A DNA stretch of 64,000 bases from Anthonomus grandis grandis. Lineage: Eukaryota > Arthropoda > Insecta > Coleoptera > Curculionidae. The stretch covers positions 27,655,256-27,719,255 of the forward strand of contig NC_065557.1 in the NCBI RefSeq assembly GCF_022605725.1, in the 5' to 3' direction. A program made the position numbers and the translations under genes. Positions 1 to 11,509 of this stretch are shown piece after piece (within the stretch, counting starts at the first letter, position 1; every line of letters starts with the position of its first letter). Under the pieces are notes generated by a model that worked only from the letters and a program-made list of their open reading frames with translations, was not told the DNA's origin and did not search any database.

Positions 1-697
1 TACCATGCTAATCCTATATTGGGTGGACATTGTGTCCAAAAACGAAAAAAGTTGAAGGCTAGTTTTACTTGGAAAAATATGTCACGCGACGTCGCCAATT
101 TTGTGTCATAAATGCCAAGTAAACAAAATTAAAATTAAACTCGATGAACCACGCGTAATTACCCCAACCCCCAAAAGCCTTTTGATATTGTCTGTATATA
201 TGCAATCGGCAGATTTCCCAAATCTGACGACGGTTTCGAATATATGGTAACTATACAATGCGAACTAACAAAATATGTAGTAATTATTCCAATATTAGAC
301 AAACAAGCTTCAACTGTTGCAAAAGCTATTGTTAAAAATTTCATTCTTATTTATGGTCCCATGCGAGAAATTAGAACAGATATGGGAACCGAATATAAAA
401 ACCAAGTATTTGAAAATGTAACTAAATTTCCAAAAATAGATCATAAAATTTCAACAGCTTATCACAGCCAAACAGTTGAAGGCTGTGAACGAAATCATCG
501 AGTTTTAAATGAATATTTAAGGATGTACATTAACGATTCAAAAACAGACTGGTCTACATGGACTCAATACTACGCATTTTGTTACAACACGACACCAAGT
601 TCTTATCATGATTTTACCCCGTTCGAGCTTGTATTTGAGAAAAAAGCTGATTTTCAAGACTTATTGAATAACTCTCAAGTTGATCCATTCTATAATA
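1..697 (+). pseudogene. Gypsy-type retrotransposon integrase, upstream part (decayed)
   Basis: This is the integrase region of a Gypsy/Ty3-like LTR retrotransposon, open at the left edge of the window. Before about position 180 the frame is damaged but still reads like the zinc-binding domain (GGHC, then WKNMSRDVANFV). From 181 it reads FDIVCIYAIGRFPKSDDGFEY into an open frame to about 697 with TDMGTEY (second catalytic Asp) and a Glu in VEGCERNHR, followed by WTQYYAFCYNTTPS. The position where the family has the first catalytic Asp (usually IDTIG) is Tyr here (codon 199-201), so the DDE triad looks lost. The frame breaks at a poly-T at 698 and resumes at 1427, showing that a LINE landed in this gene. 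Domain assignment is firm; the exact Gypsy clade is not determined. Confidence 0.85.
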
Positions 698-1426
698 TTT
701 TTTTTATGGTAAACACAAGCACAAGAGGAAAGTCCTATGTCACTCTTGGAGTGGTGCTTGCGCGAAGATATTTGTGGGCATTTATCTTGAATCGCTGTAG
801 GTTGTATGCGTCGGGAAATATGTGAGGTGGAAGCCCGTTCCACAAAGCAGAAGTTCTCCAGATGAATGAGTCCTGATACAGCGACGTCCTTGGGGTAGGC
901 AGGTGGACTCGATGTTGATGAGCCGCAACTGCTAGACGCGTCCTTCTTGCCGGAACAGCCCTGGGTGGAATCAGGCCTGCCACCTCAGAGGAGCACTTAC
1001 CGTCATAATAACGGTAGAATAAACAGAGATCAGCCACCTTTCTCCTGTGCTCCAGACTATCCAGACTCTTTGTCAGTTCTGGTTTGTCGATAAGATGAAT
1101 AGCTCTCTTCTGTATAGAATCCAGAAGGGCGTATTGTAATGAGCCTTATAAAGAGTCAGCAGCTGTTCTGGTGTATACAGTTTTTTCGTTTTGAAAAGCA
1201 CTCCGAGTTTTTTGGAAGCCGCCCTGGCGACCTCGGCAACGTGGTCATGCCAAGGCACACTGTTGATGACCTCGACTCCTAGAAGATGTAAAGATGATTT
1301 CTTTGGCAATGTTTTCCCTGCCATAACCAGCTCCGGGCCACCAAGGTTAGTCTTCATCGTAAATACTGCAACCTGCGTTTTTTTAGCGTTAAAATTGACC
1401 AAATTGTTATCGCCCCACTCCATATA
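698..1426 (-). mobile_element. 5'-truncated Jockey/CR1-like LINE 3' end nested in the Gypsy integrase
   Basis: Read on the minus strand this begins inside an RT C-terminal region (NLVNFNAKKTQVAVF, then LHLLGVEVINSVPWHDHV and AASKKLGVLF) and continues, after a small deletion or frameshift near 1120-1140, into ALLDSIQKRAIHLID and the usual LINE terminal block ending in SALWNGLPPHIF and NLQRFKINAHKYL. The poly-T at 698-705 on the plus strand is the poly(A) tail of the minus-strand copy. The integrase frame on both sides is interrupted exactly by this segment. The 5' end is truncated, as is common for target-primed insertion. The clade call rests on motif resemblance only. Confidence 0.8.
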
Positions 1427-1570
1427 GATGCTTATGATCAAGAATTTTGTTATAGGCTGCAATTGGCACATAAAATGGTAGGGGAGTTTCTTAAACGAGC
1501 AAAGTTGGACAGAAAAGCCCAACTTGACATAAACGCAAAAGTATCCAATTTGATTTTTATTGGACGATAA
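1427..1570 (+). pseudogene. Gypsy integrase, downstream part after the LINE insertion
   Basis: From 1427 the plus strand reads DAYDQEFCYRLQLAHKMVGEF and on to NAKVSNLIFIG before TAA at 1568-1570. This matches what follows the integrase core in Gypsy elements (a helical region, then the start of a small C-terminal domain). Joined conceptually to the segment ending at 697 (PFYNI), it continues the same protein, so the two pieces belong to one interrupted gene. The frame is lost just before TAA; another frame continues GDKGKSITLHKNRARK, which suggests a small indel. Confidence 0.75.
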
Positions 1571-3868
1571 AGGAAAATCAATTACTTTACACAAAAATCG
1601 CGCGAGAAAATATTTTGTATAAATAAAATTAATTTGATGTACTTATAATTTATTGTTTTGTCGCGAAAACAATAATAATTTTAAGTTCTAAGTTAATTCC
1701 TTCGATAGTGGACCATTTTATTTCGCAACACCCATAAAAGAAGATTATAATAAAAAAGCGAGAATATCCAGAGATATAAACTCATAAGGCCTACCTTGAT
1801 TTCCTTCCCGTTGTTTCTGGAGGTACCTCCTTACTTGCTGCCAACATCCACAGTAGCACTCCTCAATTCCACAATTTTGTTAGATTTATATATTTTAGGT
1901 TGTAGTTCGGTCGTATGATTTTAGTGGCTGTATCTATGGCTCAACAAACGACCGGCGACTCTCTGTTGTTGCCCAAAAATATCTGGGTCGCGCTGCTTAG
2001 TACTTTATACTTGCGCGCTGGGCATATACCAGGCGGCCAATGGTAATAAATCTGGGTACCTTTTAGCGCGCTTAATAAATTAATTATTATGAAGTTCAAT
2101 TTAAATTAGTTGTCTCGGCACATATGATTAAATTGAACTAAAGGGCTTTCGTTTAGTTAAACAAAATAAAGAAGTTATTCGTTTTGTAAGTACAAAAAAA
2201 AAGAAAAGAAAGATTTCCTTGCGGCACAAACAATGTACTTATGGGGGTATTTTTAAGTAAGAAATTTAATCTTTTTTATATTTTTTTTTATTAAATTAAG
2301 CTTAACGTTAAGAATCGGTAGGTTAAGTAATAAATGTAATTCAACATTTAAAAAATGTTTAATGTTTTTATATTTTCCCAAAGAATGACCTTCACAAGTG
2401 GCCATAGTGAAGGTCTTTCTCTAAAAGGGGATGATGTAAAGGAATTATTAATAATATTACGCAAATTCTTTAAAAGCAAAGCAGGTTACATTTTATTTAT
2501 TATAAATATTATTAGTTGGTTGCAATATTTAGTCGACCTAGTTTATAGTAGTTTTGCAAAATTAACTATATCGCGGCTCGTATCTAATTAGGTAACTGTG
2601 GCACTGTTCAATTGCTTTTTGTTTAAAATACTTTTCAATTCTTTCAATAAACAGTTTTAGATGGGAAATCTTTTTTGTTTTACTTGCCCTAAGTATCCAG
2701 CTATTACATTAGTATGTTATTAATTATATAATAATAAACCATATTCCTTGAATATAACTTTTTTATGTCTATCTAAGATGTCTTAAGTTATTCTTTAATC
2801 TTATTCCAAATCATTTTTAATAATCTTCAAAGTAGCTGAAATCTATGTATTGAATACAAATTTTAGCTGCATTTTTTATCGCGTCATAATAAGTCCATCT
2901 TTTTGTTTGACCGAGAAAAAATACATGCATGCGAGTGAATCTCTCAGATTAGAAATGCCTGCACGCTCCAAACCCAACAACCCTCTAGAACTGAACCTGG
3001 TAGAACAAGAGTTTTGAACTGAATACAAAAAAAATGCGACAGCGAAGAAAGTCATCACTTTTTCTCACACCTATATATTAATTTATTTATTTAAATATTT
3101 ATGTAACAAAAAAATAATAATATATTTTAGTGGCAAAGAAATACACATTTTTGTTAACAACTGACAAAAAATAAAGGCTGCACGAATTTTTAAAACCGCA
3201 CAGCCTTAATACAGTGAAAATGAAGTATATGTATATATTTTTTTTGAAGAAGTTCATTTTGGACTGAATAGTTAATAAGGAAGACGTTTGCTTAAGTCTT
3301 TTCTCCACAAAACAAATGCCATTCTTGCTTCAAAAATTACGTATTTCGATGAGATAACTCATCAACATCGGAATCTACGGTCAGTTTTGATGATTAAAAA
3401 ACAATCAAAAACATAAATATTATTTATATTTCTTTTTTTCTTAACTACCCTTAAACATTATATTGTAGTCTCGGAAAGTGATTTAATCAACCTTAAAAGC
3501 AATGTTGGGACTGAATAACTTAAGAACAAGTCCGAAACATCAGGTACTTTTTTATATATGATTGGCTTACTAAACTCTTTTTGTTTAACTTTACGACAAA
3601 CTAGTTTTTTTTTTCTTTTTGTTTTGGTGCAGGTGTAGGTATAATCCTTATATTTATTCTTTATTATTATTATTAACTTATTATACTTAGGAATATACGT
3701 AGTTAGATAGTTTCTTGGCTAAGATTTTTTTTTTATAACCAGAGAACTTCAGCTTTTATTTTATACAGATATATCAATTTATTACCAGTGCATAACTAGT
3801 AAATACCTAAATCTGCAACAACTAAGTATATATTATTCCTAAAAACTTATAACTAATCGCAATATTTT
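1571..3868. other. AT-rich region without a recognised gene
   Basis: I see no supported gene. An open frame at 2355-2591 (78 codons, plus) has no recognisable domain. A somewhat GC-richer stretch at 1780-2060 has no coding pattern I recognise. The last 200 bases may include non-coding 5' sequence of the LINE that starts at 3869. Confidence 0.5.
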
Positions 3869-4735
3869 ATGTCGTTAAAAATAGCACATATTAACTGTAG
3901 ATCCCTGCTGGCTCATTTTGAGGATTTTAAGAATGATTATTGTAAAAAGGACTTTAGCCTGATTGCAGTCACCGAAAGTTGGCTTAGTCTTAATATTGAT
4001 AGTAGTGCAATACAGATCAGTAATTATCAATTAATAAGAAATGATCGTCAAAATCTTAGGGGTGGTGGTATTGTTGCCTATGTCCGGAATGGTTTATCAT
4101 ATGAAATTATTTTATCTGAAAGTCATGATTTTTTTGAAAGTTTATTGGTAAAAATTTTTATTAGTAAGGAGCCATACATTTTCGGCATAGTCTATAGGCC
4201 TCCAAGTTCAAATATTCAGAGTTTTTTTTTAACTTTAGAGGAAACACTAATTGACATTTTTTCAAACTTTAATAATATAACGTGTCTAGGTGATTTTAAC
4301 ATTGATATATCTAAATTAAATTACAGTCATGCAACTCAGCTTATTTCTTTGTGTGAAACTTTCGATTTGAAGCAACTTATAACCGAGCATACTCGTATGA
4401 CCAACAACACTAGTTCAATTATAGATCTTATTTTTACAAATCATGTTGGCATTTTGAAATCTGGCATAATAAGCTCTACATTTTCTGACCATTTTGGCGT
4501 TTTTTGTGAATTTAATGTGACGGAGTCTATTGTACAACCGCACATTGTATCTTATAGATCCTTAAAAGATATAAACCTAAACAACTTTCAAGAGGATTTG
4601 GAGGCTGTTCCATTTCATTTAATATATGAATTCGAATCCATAGATGATAAGATACATTTTTTAAACAATAATTTACTCAAATTATTCGACAATCATGCTC
4701 CTATTAAAACTATAGTTGTTCGAAAAAAAAAAAGA
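3869..4735 (+). pseudogene. LINE ORF2, AP-like endonuclease domain
   Basis: This is the N-terminal half of ORF2, an apurinic-like endonuclease that nicks target DNA for target-primed reverse transcription. Visible motifs in order are KIAHINCRSL (residues 4-13), VTESWL, a glycine-rich GGGIVAYVRNG, FGIVYRPPSS, GDFNIDISK (catalytic Asp/Asn) and a final SDHFGVF (catalytic Asp-His). Translation starts at MSLKIAHINC. The frame ends at codons after a run of 11 A at 4723-4733; removing one A joins IVVRKKK to DSPWLTDNIK in the downstream frame. The break is therefore most simply a one-base slippage. Confidence 0.85.
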
Positions 4736-6668
4736 TTCTCCGTGGCTGACAGATAATATTAAACTATTGCAAAAATTAAGAAATAAGGCATTAAAGGATT
4801 TTAAAACAACTAAACTGCCAGCTAAATGGAATTATTACAAACAGCTTAGAAACTATACAACAACAGCGATTAGAGCGGAAAAAAGGGCTTTTTATAGTGA
4901 TAAATTTGAGAATTGTACATACAAGGACAAGTGGCGTGAACTAAGAAAAATATTGCCATCAAACCAGAAGCAAATTCCTAAATCTTTTGTAAATACCAAC
5001 AATTTTAATTCATATTTTATAGATAGTACAAGAGTGACAAATATTGATAATTGTGATGAGTTAATTAATTTTTATGATCAGAATGCATTACCAACCTTAA
5101 ATAAGTTTTCTTTTCATCCCACTGATTATAATACTATTTCTGCAATTATATTACGTATTAAGTCTAAAGCATTCGGGGTGGATAATCTTAATATTACGTT
5201 AATTCAACTATGCTGTCCTTTTATTATACCATTTATTTTACATATTGTTAACGAGTGTATTAATAAAAACTACTTTCCCAAATGCTGGAAAGAAGCCTTT
5301 GTGTTGCCATTGCCGAAAGTGCATAATCCAACTGATTTTAGTCAATTTAGGTCTATTAGTATTTTACCAACGTTTTCAAAAATTCTCGAACGCATTCTAG
5401 ACTCTCAAATTCGTAGTTTTCTTAATAATAATGATATTTTACCACCTAAGCAATCTGGATTTAGAACAAATTATAGTTGTACTTCGGCTATGGCGGACGT
5501 TATTGATGACGTAATTCGGGCTAGGGATGAGGGTAAGATTTCTGCTCTGGTGTTGTTGGATTATACTAAAGCTTTTGATTTCGTTAGCCACTCAATTTTA
5601 AAATCTTTGTTTCATTATATTGGCTTTTCTGATGCTGCTATTAATTTAATTGCCTCCTATTAAAATAATAGGATTCAACGTGTTAAAATAGATAACGACA
5701 TATCTGATCCTTTGGAAGTTGAAAGTGGTGTGCCTCAGGGTAGTATTTTAGGACCCTTGTTTTTTATCATTTACACGTCTAGATTTTATCTTCAATTAAA
5801 GCATTGTGCCCATCATTTTTACGCAGACGACACGCAGTTATATTATTCATTTTTACCAGGAGATTTTAAAATGGCTGAGTTTAAAATTAATCAAGATTTA
5901 CAAGCTATTTGTGATGTTTCTTCAAAGCATTTATTAAAATTAAATCCTTCGAAGTCATCTATAATGTTCATAGGTAGTCGAACTAATGTAAATAATATTT
6001 TAAATGGTATAAACATTAAATTGGGGGACGAAAGAATTCCAGTTGTTGACAAATGTAAGAGTTTGGGCCTTATAGTAGATAATTATATTCGTTTTAAACA
6101 TCACGTGTCTAATATTCTTAAAAAGGCATATCTTGCTTTGAAATTAATTTATTTGCATAGACACTATTTAAGTAAAGATATTAAGAAGCTTTTATGTGAT
6201 TCATTGGTCCTTTCACAATGTAATTACTGTGATGTAGTGTATGGCTGGTGTCTTGATTATGAGGATAGGGGTAGACTGCAAAAGCTCCAAAACTCTTGCA
6301 TTCGACTAATATTTGGCATTCGTAGGAGAAACCGCATTTCCCATAAACTTCACGAACTTGGATGGCTTAATATGCATAATCGAAGAATTGCTCATTCTTT
6401 AACATTTTTTTATAAAATTTTAATATATCGTAGTCCGCCCTATCTCTATCAAAAAATAACTTTTAGAAATGATGTACACCATTTAAATTTAAGAAGAAAT
6501 ACTATTCTCATTCCGAGACATAAAACACAGTTATTTAAACGATCATTTTCTTACAATTTTGCTTATCAAATAAATTATTTAAATTTGGATCCGGACCAAT
6601 TATTAATTTCTTGTAATACTTTTCGTAGGAGGATGATTGTAAATCTAATGAATCAGCAGGGTATATAA
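4736..6668 (+). pseudogene. LINE ORF2, reverse transcriptase domain
   Basis: This continues ORF2 as reverse transcriptase. It carries AFGVDNLNITLI, FRSISILPTFSKILER, KQSGFRTNYS, VLLDYTKAFD (first catalytic Asp), GVPQGSILGPLFF and the active-site box FYADDTQLYY near 5818. It ends in the thumb/C-terminal region (KSLGLIVDNYIRFKHH, LQKLQNSCIRLIFGIRR) and stops at 6666-6668. A TAA at 5661-5663 interrupts IASY-NNRIQRV in an otherwise continuous frame; a TTA leucine codon is the likely ancestor. RT motifs are all present, so only the frameshift and this stop are obvious defects. Confidence 0.88.
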
Positions 6669-7144
6669 TTTAAGTTCTTTTTTTTTTAACTTTTTGAATG
6701 GTTGTTTTCTTAAGTAATTTATTACAATTTTTGGTATTGGGATCATTTTATTTATTTATTTATTGTCTGCAATAATTTTTCTATTTTTTGTTATTTAACA
6801 AAAAATTTAATCTGTTTTTTGGGTATTTGCAGTGTGTATTGTTTTGCTTGATGTTAAACTGTCAAATTTAGAATTTAGAACTCTTATGTAGTATTATGTA
6901 GGTTTATTAGGTATATGATTAAAGAAAGAGCTGTATTTAATCAGTTATTAGTTAAGCGTTACTGTTAATGAGCGTTACTGAAATTACCATTTTTTTTTTT
7001 TAATGAAGTGTGGGGCCACAATGTTAAAGACCAGAATCTGCCATGGCAGAATTCTGAATTTGTAGGCCTTTTATTTGCGTAAATTTATTGCTAGATTTTG
7101 TAAACTTGTATTTTTTTTGTTTCTTCTATGCAAATAAAAAATAT

Positions 7145-7172
7145 TTATTATTATTATTATTATTATTATTAC
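7145..7172 (+). repeat. (ATT)n tail of the LINE
   Basis: A short trinucleotide tract directly follows an A-rich segment about 470 bases after the ORF2 stop. Its position fits the 3' tail of the LINE copy. Confidence 0.75.
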
Positions 7173-7311
7173 ATCAACTCTTGGCTGCCAAGTGGATTCA
7201 TATAAGATATCTCCCAACTAGTACTTAAAACTAAAGAAGGTAATTTTTAATAACAGATAGTATGATTTTACCAAAATTAGTAATTTTTTTGACATTATTA
7301 TGAAATTTTTT

Positions 7312-7402
7312 TGAAAACATCTTGTCGGACTTGCATTGTCTTATTTATTTAATGTAACACTGATTGTAAATAAGACAATGCAAGTCCGACAAGATGTTTT
7401 CA
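7312..7402. repeat. Perfect 36-bp inverted repeat with 19-nt loop
   Basis: Arms 7312-7347 and 7367-7402 are exact reverse complements (start TGAAAACATCTTGTCGGACT). The loop is 7348-7366. It lies at the 3' end of a minus-strand open frame (7345-7641, 98 codons, no recognised domain). No TA-flanked terminal motif or transposase is linked to it. Confidence 0.9.
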
Positions 7403-8687
7403 CTGTACCATTGTCTACCACATTCAAAAACACATGAAATTTTTTTGTTATTTTGAGATACAGTATTTTTAACCCTTTCAATTTTTTTTGAAATTGATTT
7501 GGATGTACTTGGCATTTTTAAATTTTCGGTATTGTAACACTTAGAAAAGTAATAAAAATAAAACTTAAAAACTGTGGGAAACTTTACGTAAATTTTTAAG
7601 GAAAAATTATTTCCTCTACAATGTCCATCAGTTAGAATCATGATCTATGCGATATCTTATATCATTGTATTATTAACTATTAAGGAAATTTTGATTGTTA
7701 GATTTTTTTAAATAAATTACATTTTTTAATTTGAAAACTAAAAACACAGGCCAGGAAATTTGAAAAACACCCGGTGTTAAAAGTAATTCGCATTAATTAT
7801 TTAAGCCATAAGATGTATATATGTATCCACAGTCGTCTACTTACTTATTTCTCCTTGTACTTTCTCAACTCGCTGTGAAAACAGATGTGTATAATTCCCT
7901 TAATTAAATGTTTGTGAAAATAGGGTTTACTTGTTTGGGTTCCAAGTGGTGTTATTTTAATGCTTGATTAACTTGCTAATGAATAAATAATTTCAGTACG
8001 ATTTATTCTTTCGTATATGCTTATGTATAATGTTTAATTAAGAGATTTTTATATAAATTATGAATTACTACTAAGTTAATAAAAAAAATAATTAATTTTC
8101 AATCGCTCCGAATAGTTTGAGTAAAAAAAAGGTAATGGTTACATAATGCAATAATTCATTTTCTTTTGGTTCAAGTCTGAGAATCATTTATTTTTTAAGC
8201 ACTGTAAAGTTCTTAGGAAATGATAACTTGCTGAAGTCTCTGCTTGTGCAAATGTTGAATTGCAGAACATAAAGGCCAAAATATTGAAATACTGAAAGAT
8301 CAGAGTTGCAAGATAAGATATGATTGAGTTGAAAACGTTTGTTAGAACATTATCTTATGTTCGTATGTTATCGGTTTTTAGGACAAAACCAGAAAATAAA
8401 AGAGGAAAAGTTTACTATAGATGGGACAGGACATGGAATATTTCTTTGTGCGATGACCTAAAATATATTTGTAACTTTACGTTTTAATAATCCAGTTGGC
8501 AGGTTCGTAAAACTGATCTTCAGCAACAACATCCAGTAGTAGTAGTAGTAGTAAGGGTGGAGAAGCTAAAGATTGACAAGTAGGCCTAAGTCATGTTTCG
8601 CCAACCTTAGAATCACTCACTTCTACGCCTCCACTTCCAATGCACAGTCTTTACTGAGTCGACTATAATTAAGGCTTGCACGTTGTC
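7403..8687. other. AT-rich region, no recognised gene
   Basis: Part of the unrecognised minus-strand frame 7345-7641 (it contains KMPSTSKSISKKIERVKN) lies here. Otherwise it holds AT-rich sequence and a short (AGT)n tract near 8536-8552. The last 150 bases may be downstream LINE sequence belonging to the RNase H fragment that follows on the minus strand. Confidence 0.5.
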
Positions 8688-9053
8688 TCAGTCCAGATTT
8701 TTAAGATCTTCCCATTCTGTCCTCCAATTCTTCCTTATTTTTTTCCTAGGCCCAATTATGAATTTTCCGCAAAATTTATTTCTAACTGAGGCGGAGACAT
8801 GGCTCGGGCCTACGAACAGGCTAACGGAACCTTGTCTTGCTAGTTCGTCAGCCTGTTCATTACTCTTGACCCCGTGGTGTCCTGGGACCCACCTCAGTCT
8901 CAATTCTTTGTGTGCTGCCAATCTTTTTAATACGTCTCTGCATTCCTGGATTAGCGCTAAGCTGGCCTCCTTGTTTTTATAAATACTATTTATTAAAATA
9001 TTTGGAGCAGTTTGTGATAAACAAACATTATGGTATATGGTGCGTACGAACAA
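8688..9053 (-). pseudogene. RNase H domain fragment of a LINE (R1/I/Jockey-like)
   Basis: The minus strand encodes about 120 residues with the C-terminal half of an RNase H fold: INSIYKNKEASLALIQECRD, then LRLRWVPGHHGVKSNEQADE and LARQGS. WVPGHxG followed by NExAD is the signature containing the His and last Asp of the RNase H active site. The following SVSLFVGPSHVSASVRNKF and RTEWEDLKNL resemble the region after RNase H in R1/I-type LINEs. The RT and the N-terminal part of RNase H are missing, so this is a 5'-truncated relic. Confidence 0.8.
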
Positions 9054-9654
9054 CGAGGATATGAATTATATTATAGTTAAAAAAATCATAGTTAAAAAGA
9101 TTCATATCATTGAGTCATGTACGCAAAAGGAATGCCTAAAGGCTAAGTAAAATGGTGTGGGAAAAAACCGTAAGAACAAAAGACTACTTGGACACCCAAA
9201 ACTTTAATAGCCGGATCTTCAAACTCTGGTGGTGCTTAACTGGGAAGAAGGCACTGAGGATTCGATAGGATGCACAGTAGACAGTTTAAATATCTTAAAG
9301 ATTAAATATAAATATAAAAATATAGATAATTGCGTTTTAAAATTAAATGAGCTATTGACATATGGCTATCGTCAATACGGTAGAAAGCTTAAAGACGACT
9401 TAAAACTGAAATCTCATAGCTTTTAGAAGTAAATGCAGTTTTTGAATAAATAACCGCGTAGATAGTATTTATACAGTATAGTAGAGAGTATTTTTTTATT
9501 GTTATCAGCAAAAATAGCGTCCTATGGTTTATAAGGACCTTTTAGATAGAAAATGTTAGCGTGTACTTGGGCTTGAACTGTGTGTATTTTATTTATTATT
9601 TTATATTTGACCATTTAAACTGAATCCCAATAAATTCTAACTTGTTCATATATA
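9054..9654. other. Intergenic, no recognised gene
   Basis: An open frame at 9229-9426 on the plus strand has no recognisable domain. No repeats or signals of note. Confidence 0.45.
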
Positions 9655-10793
9655 CAGGGTGTTCCTCAACTATTATGCCAAAACAAACAAAAACTTATTT
9701 AGGTACCAATAAGTATCACAAGAATTTAACATATGTACATACATACAGCGCTACCGATTTTGACGTTCCACACCAATCGCATCGCGCGCCGGACACTCGC
9801 ATTGCGTAGGCTACTCATTTATTATTGCATCGTGGAAATGTATAAAACCTAACTTAATCTAAATGAAAGTGTGACCGTTTAAAAGATTAAAATGGAGAAT
9901 TGTACATTCGCTAAATTAGCAGACCTACACCTAGGTTTATGGCACTGCTGATGGTAATATAAGACTTGCGTTGGCGATATACCAAGAATGTTTTCCGCAG
10001 CGGCGCTTACCAAGTCGGGGACGATTTGTACGTTTGCATTCTCTGTGATTGGTTTGGATCAAGATTGTGAAGATTAAATCAAAATTGTAAGAGACCGGAT
10101 CAGTACGGCTAAGATTTGTTAATAAAGTGTTATTCATTCGGATTGATTATGGCGAAACATTTAATTTGCAGAAGCCTCATAATGTAGGGGAAAAACCACG
10201 CACGATGCGTGTACCAGGCATGGAAGAGATTATCTTAGTGCATATTGATAAATCCATAAGTATCCGAGCGGAAGCGCATTCGTTGCGAATAAATGTTGTC
10301 AAAAACCATGTCGATTCTGGGTACGGGAGGTTTTACACGAACAACAACTTCCTCCATTTCATTTTTAAAATGTTTACGGATGAAGCTGCCTTTACTAGCA
10401 AAGGGGTTTTCAATAGCCACAACAGCCACGTTTGGGCTGAAGAGATCCCCCACTCTATGCACCTGCGTGATTTTCAACAAAAATTTATGGTGAATGTTTG
10501 GGCAGACCTTGTTCATAATACTCTGATTGGCCCGTACCTCTTGCCACTACGATTTAGAAATTGTTCCTCTGAATGTCAGACAAGACATGTGGTACGACGG
10601 AGTCATATGAAACCGTTTGTGTACGATACTCAGGTTCAAACAGAGGAAGAGTTAGTAGGAAGGATTATTTCGGTTGCTGCTGAAATTCAAGAAATTTGGG
10701 TCATTCAAAACTTTTGTGCAGGAGGAAATGATGCGACGCTGTCACGCTTGCATTGAAGCAGGTGGTCAGAACTTTAAACATCTTTTTTTTTAA
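9655..10793 (+). mobile_element. Mariner-like element remnant, TA-CAGGGTG terminus
   Basis: A TA followed by CAGGGTGTTCCTCAACT at 9655 is a typical left terminus of insect Tc1/mariner relatives. A broken transposase on the same strand follows at 9892-10793. I could not find the matching inverted terminus downstream, so the right end is either lost or beyond recognition and the end given is the transposase stop. Confidence 0.65.
9892..10793 (+). pseudogene. Mariner-like DDE transposase, internally deleted
   Basis: The N-terminal part (9892-10126, MENCTFAKLADLHL, later AIYQECFPQRRLPSRGRF in shifting frames) resembles the helix-turn-helix start of this transposase family. The frame 10127-10756 then carries FTDEAAFTSKGVFNSHNSHV, containing the first catalytic Asp, followed by FQQKFMVNVWADLVHNTLIG. 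After PYLLPLRF the protein jumps to the C-terminal VYDTQVQTEEELVGRI. The block with the second and third catalytic Asp is therefore deleted. The true C-terminus, CIEAGGQNFKHLFF, is in another frame ending at 10793. It cannot make active transposase. Confidence 0.82.
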
Positions 10794-11509
10794 AACTCTC
10801 CCAAATATATCGTGGGGTTTTATGTCACTTAATAACACGGTTTTCAGTACAAACACGTTTTCTCATGTCCAAAATTGGATACCACTGCGCAGACCTTAAT
10901 GCGCTTTTATCACTGAACGCACAGAAAATATAACTAACTCTAAGTAATAAACCTAACAAATAATTCTTTATATAAAAGGCCTAAAAAGACCTCCTTCTTT
11001 AGCCAAACACAAGGTTAGCCATTAAAAAAAACTTGTTCTTACTTCAAAAAGAGTTTCAAGTAAAATGGAAATTGCAGATTCAACAATTTTGTTTCTAAAC
11101 TTCTCTAAATTTGTTGGCCTACTATTATGATGTTTATAAATAGTCTCTTACAAGTAATCTATGCAAGTACATAGATTACTTGTACATGTGCTGTACAATC
11201 CGTGTTCCTAAATAAACTATTTTCTAAAAAACGTAATATTATGTATTTACAATAAGATCCATACCAAAATCAAAAGGGACAATATGTGCATTTTACAATG
11301 AACTAGCGAGTGGCTATGAAGCTGGGCAAGAAGAAAAACAAAAGAATCCAAAGACGAGCGAGAACGGTATAGGGGCGAGCACGGAGGGTAGATAATAGGC
11401 GAGTGAGAATTCAGTTTTTCAATTTTAATGTAAATATTTGCAATTAGCAAGATCAGGTGCGCAGAACATTAATTAAAACAAAAATACCATTTTATAAAAT
11501 ACGGTCACA
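10794..11509. other. No recognised gene; contains a hairpin
   Basis: AT-rich sequence with no supported coding region. A perfect short hairpin lies at 11149-11184. The last 40-50 bases are probably the 3' UTR of the minus-strand LINE. Confidence 0.5.
11149..11184. repeat. Perfect 15-bp inverted repeat, 6-nt loop
   Basis: TACAAGTAATCTATG at 11149-11163 is the exact reverse complement of 11170-11184; the loop is CAAGTA. No terminator or transposon context is evident. Confidence 0.85.

Larger units (their letters stand above)
3869..7172 (+). mobile_element. CR1/Jockey-group LINE with ATT-repeat tail
   Basis: This is a non-LTR retrotransposon with an endonuclease-RT ORF2 (3869-6668), about 470 bases of 3' UTR and an (ATT)n tail at 7145-7172. 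No ORF1 is recognisable upstream, so the copy is probably 5'-truncated near the start of ORF2. Only two lesions were found in ORF2: a one-base gain in a run of 11 A and a single TAA. That low damage suggests a fairly young copy compared with its neighbours. The 5' boundary is not defined. Confidence 0.85.

Noticed and set aside
2355..2591. Plus-strand open frame of 78 codons
   Set aside because: No recognisable domain, no splice signals and a composition like its AT-rich surroundings.
10235..10516. Antisense open frame opposite the transposase at 9892-10793
   Set aside because: Shadow of the plus-strand transposase frame.
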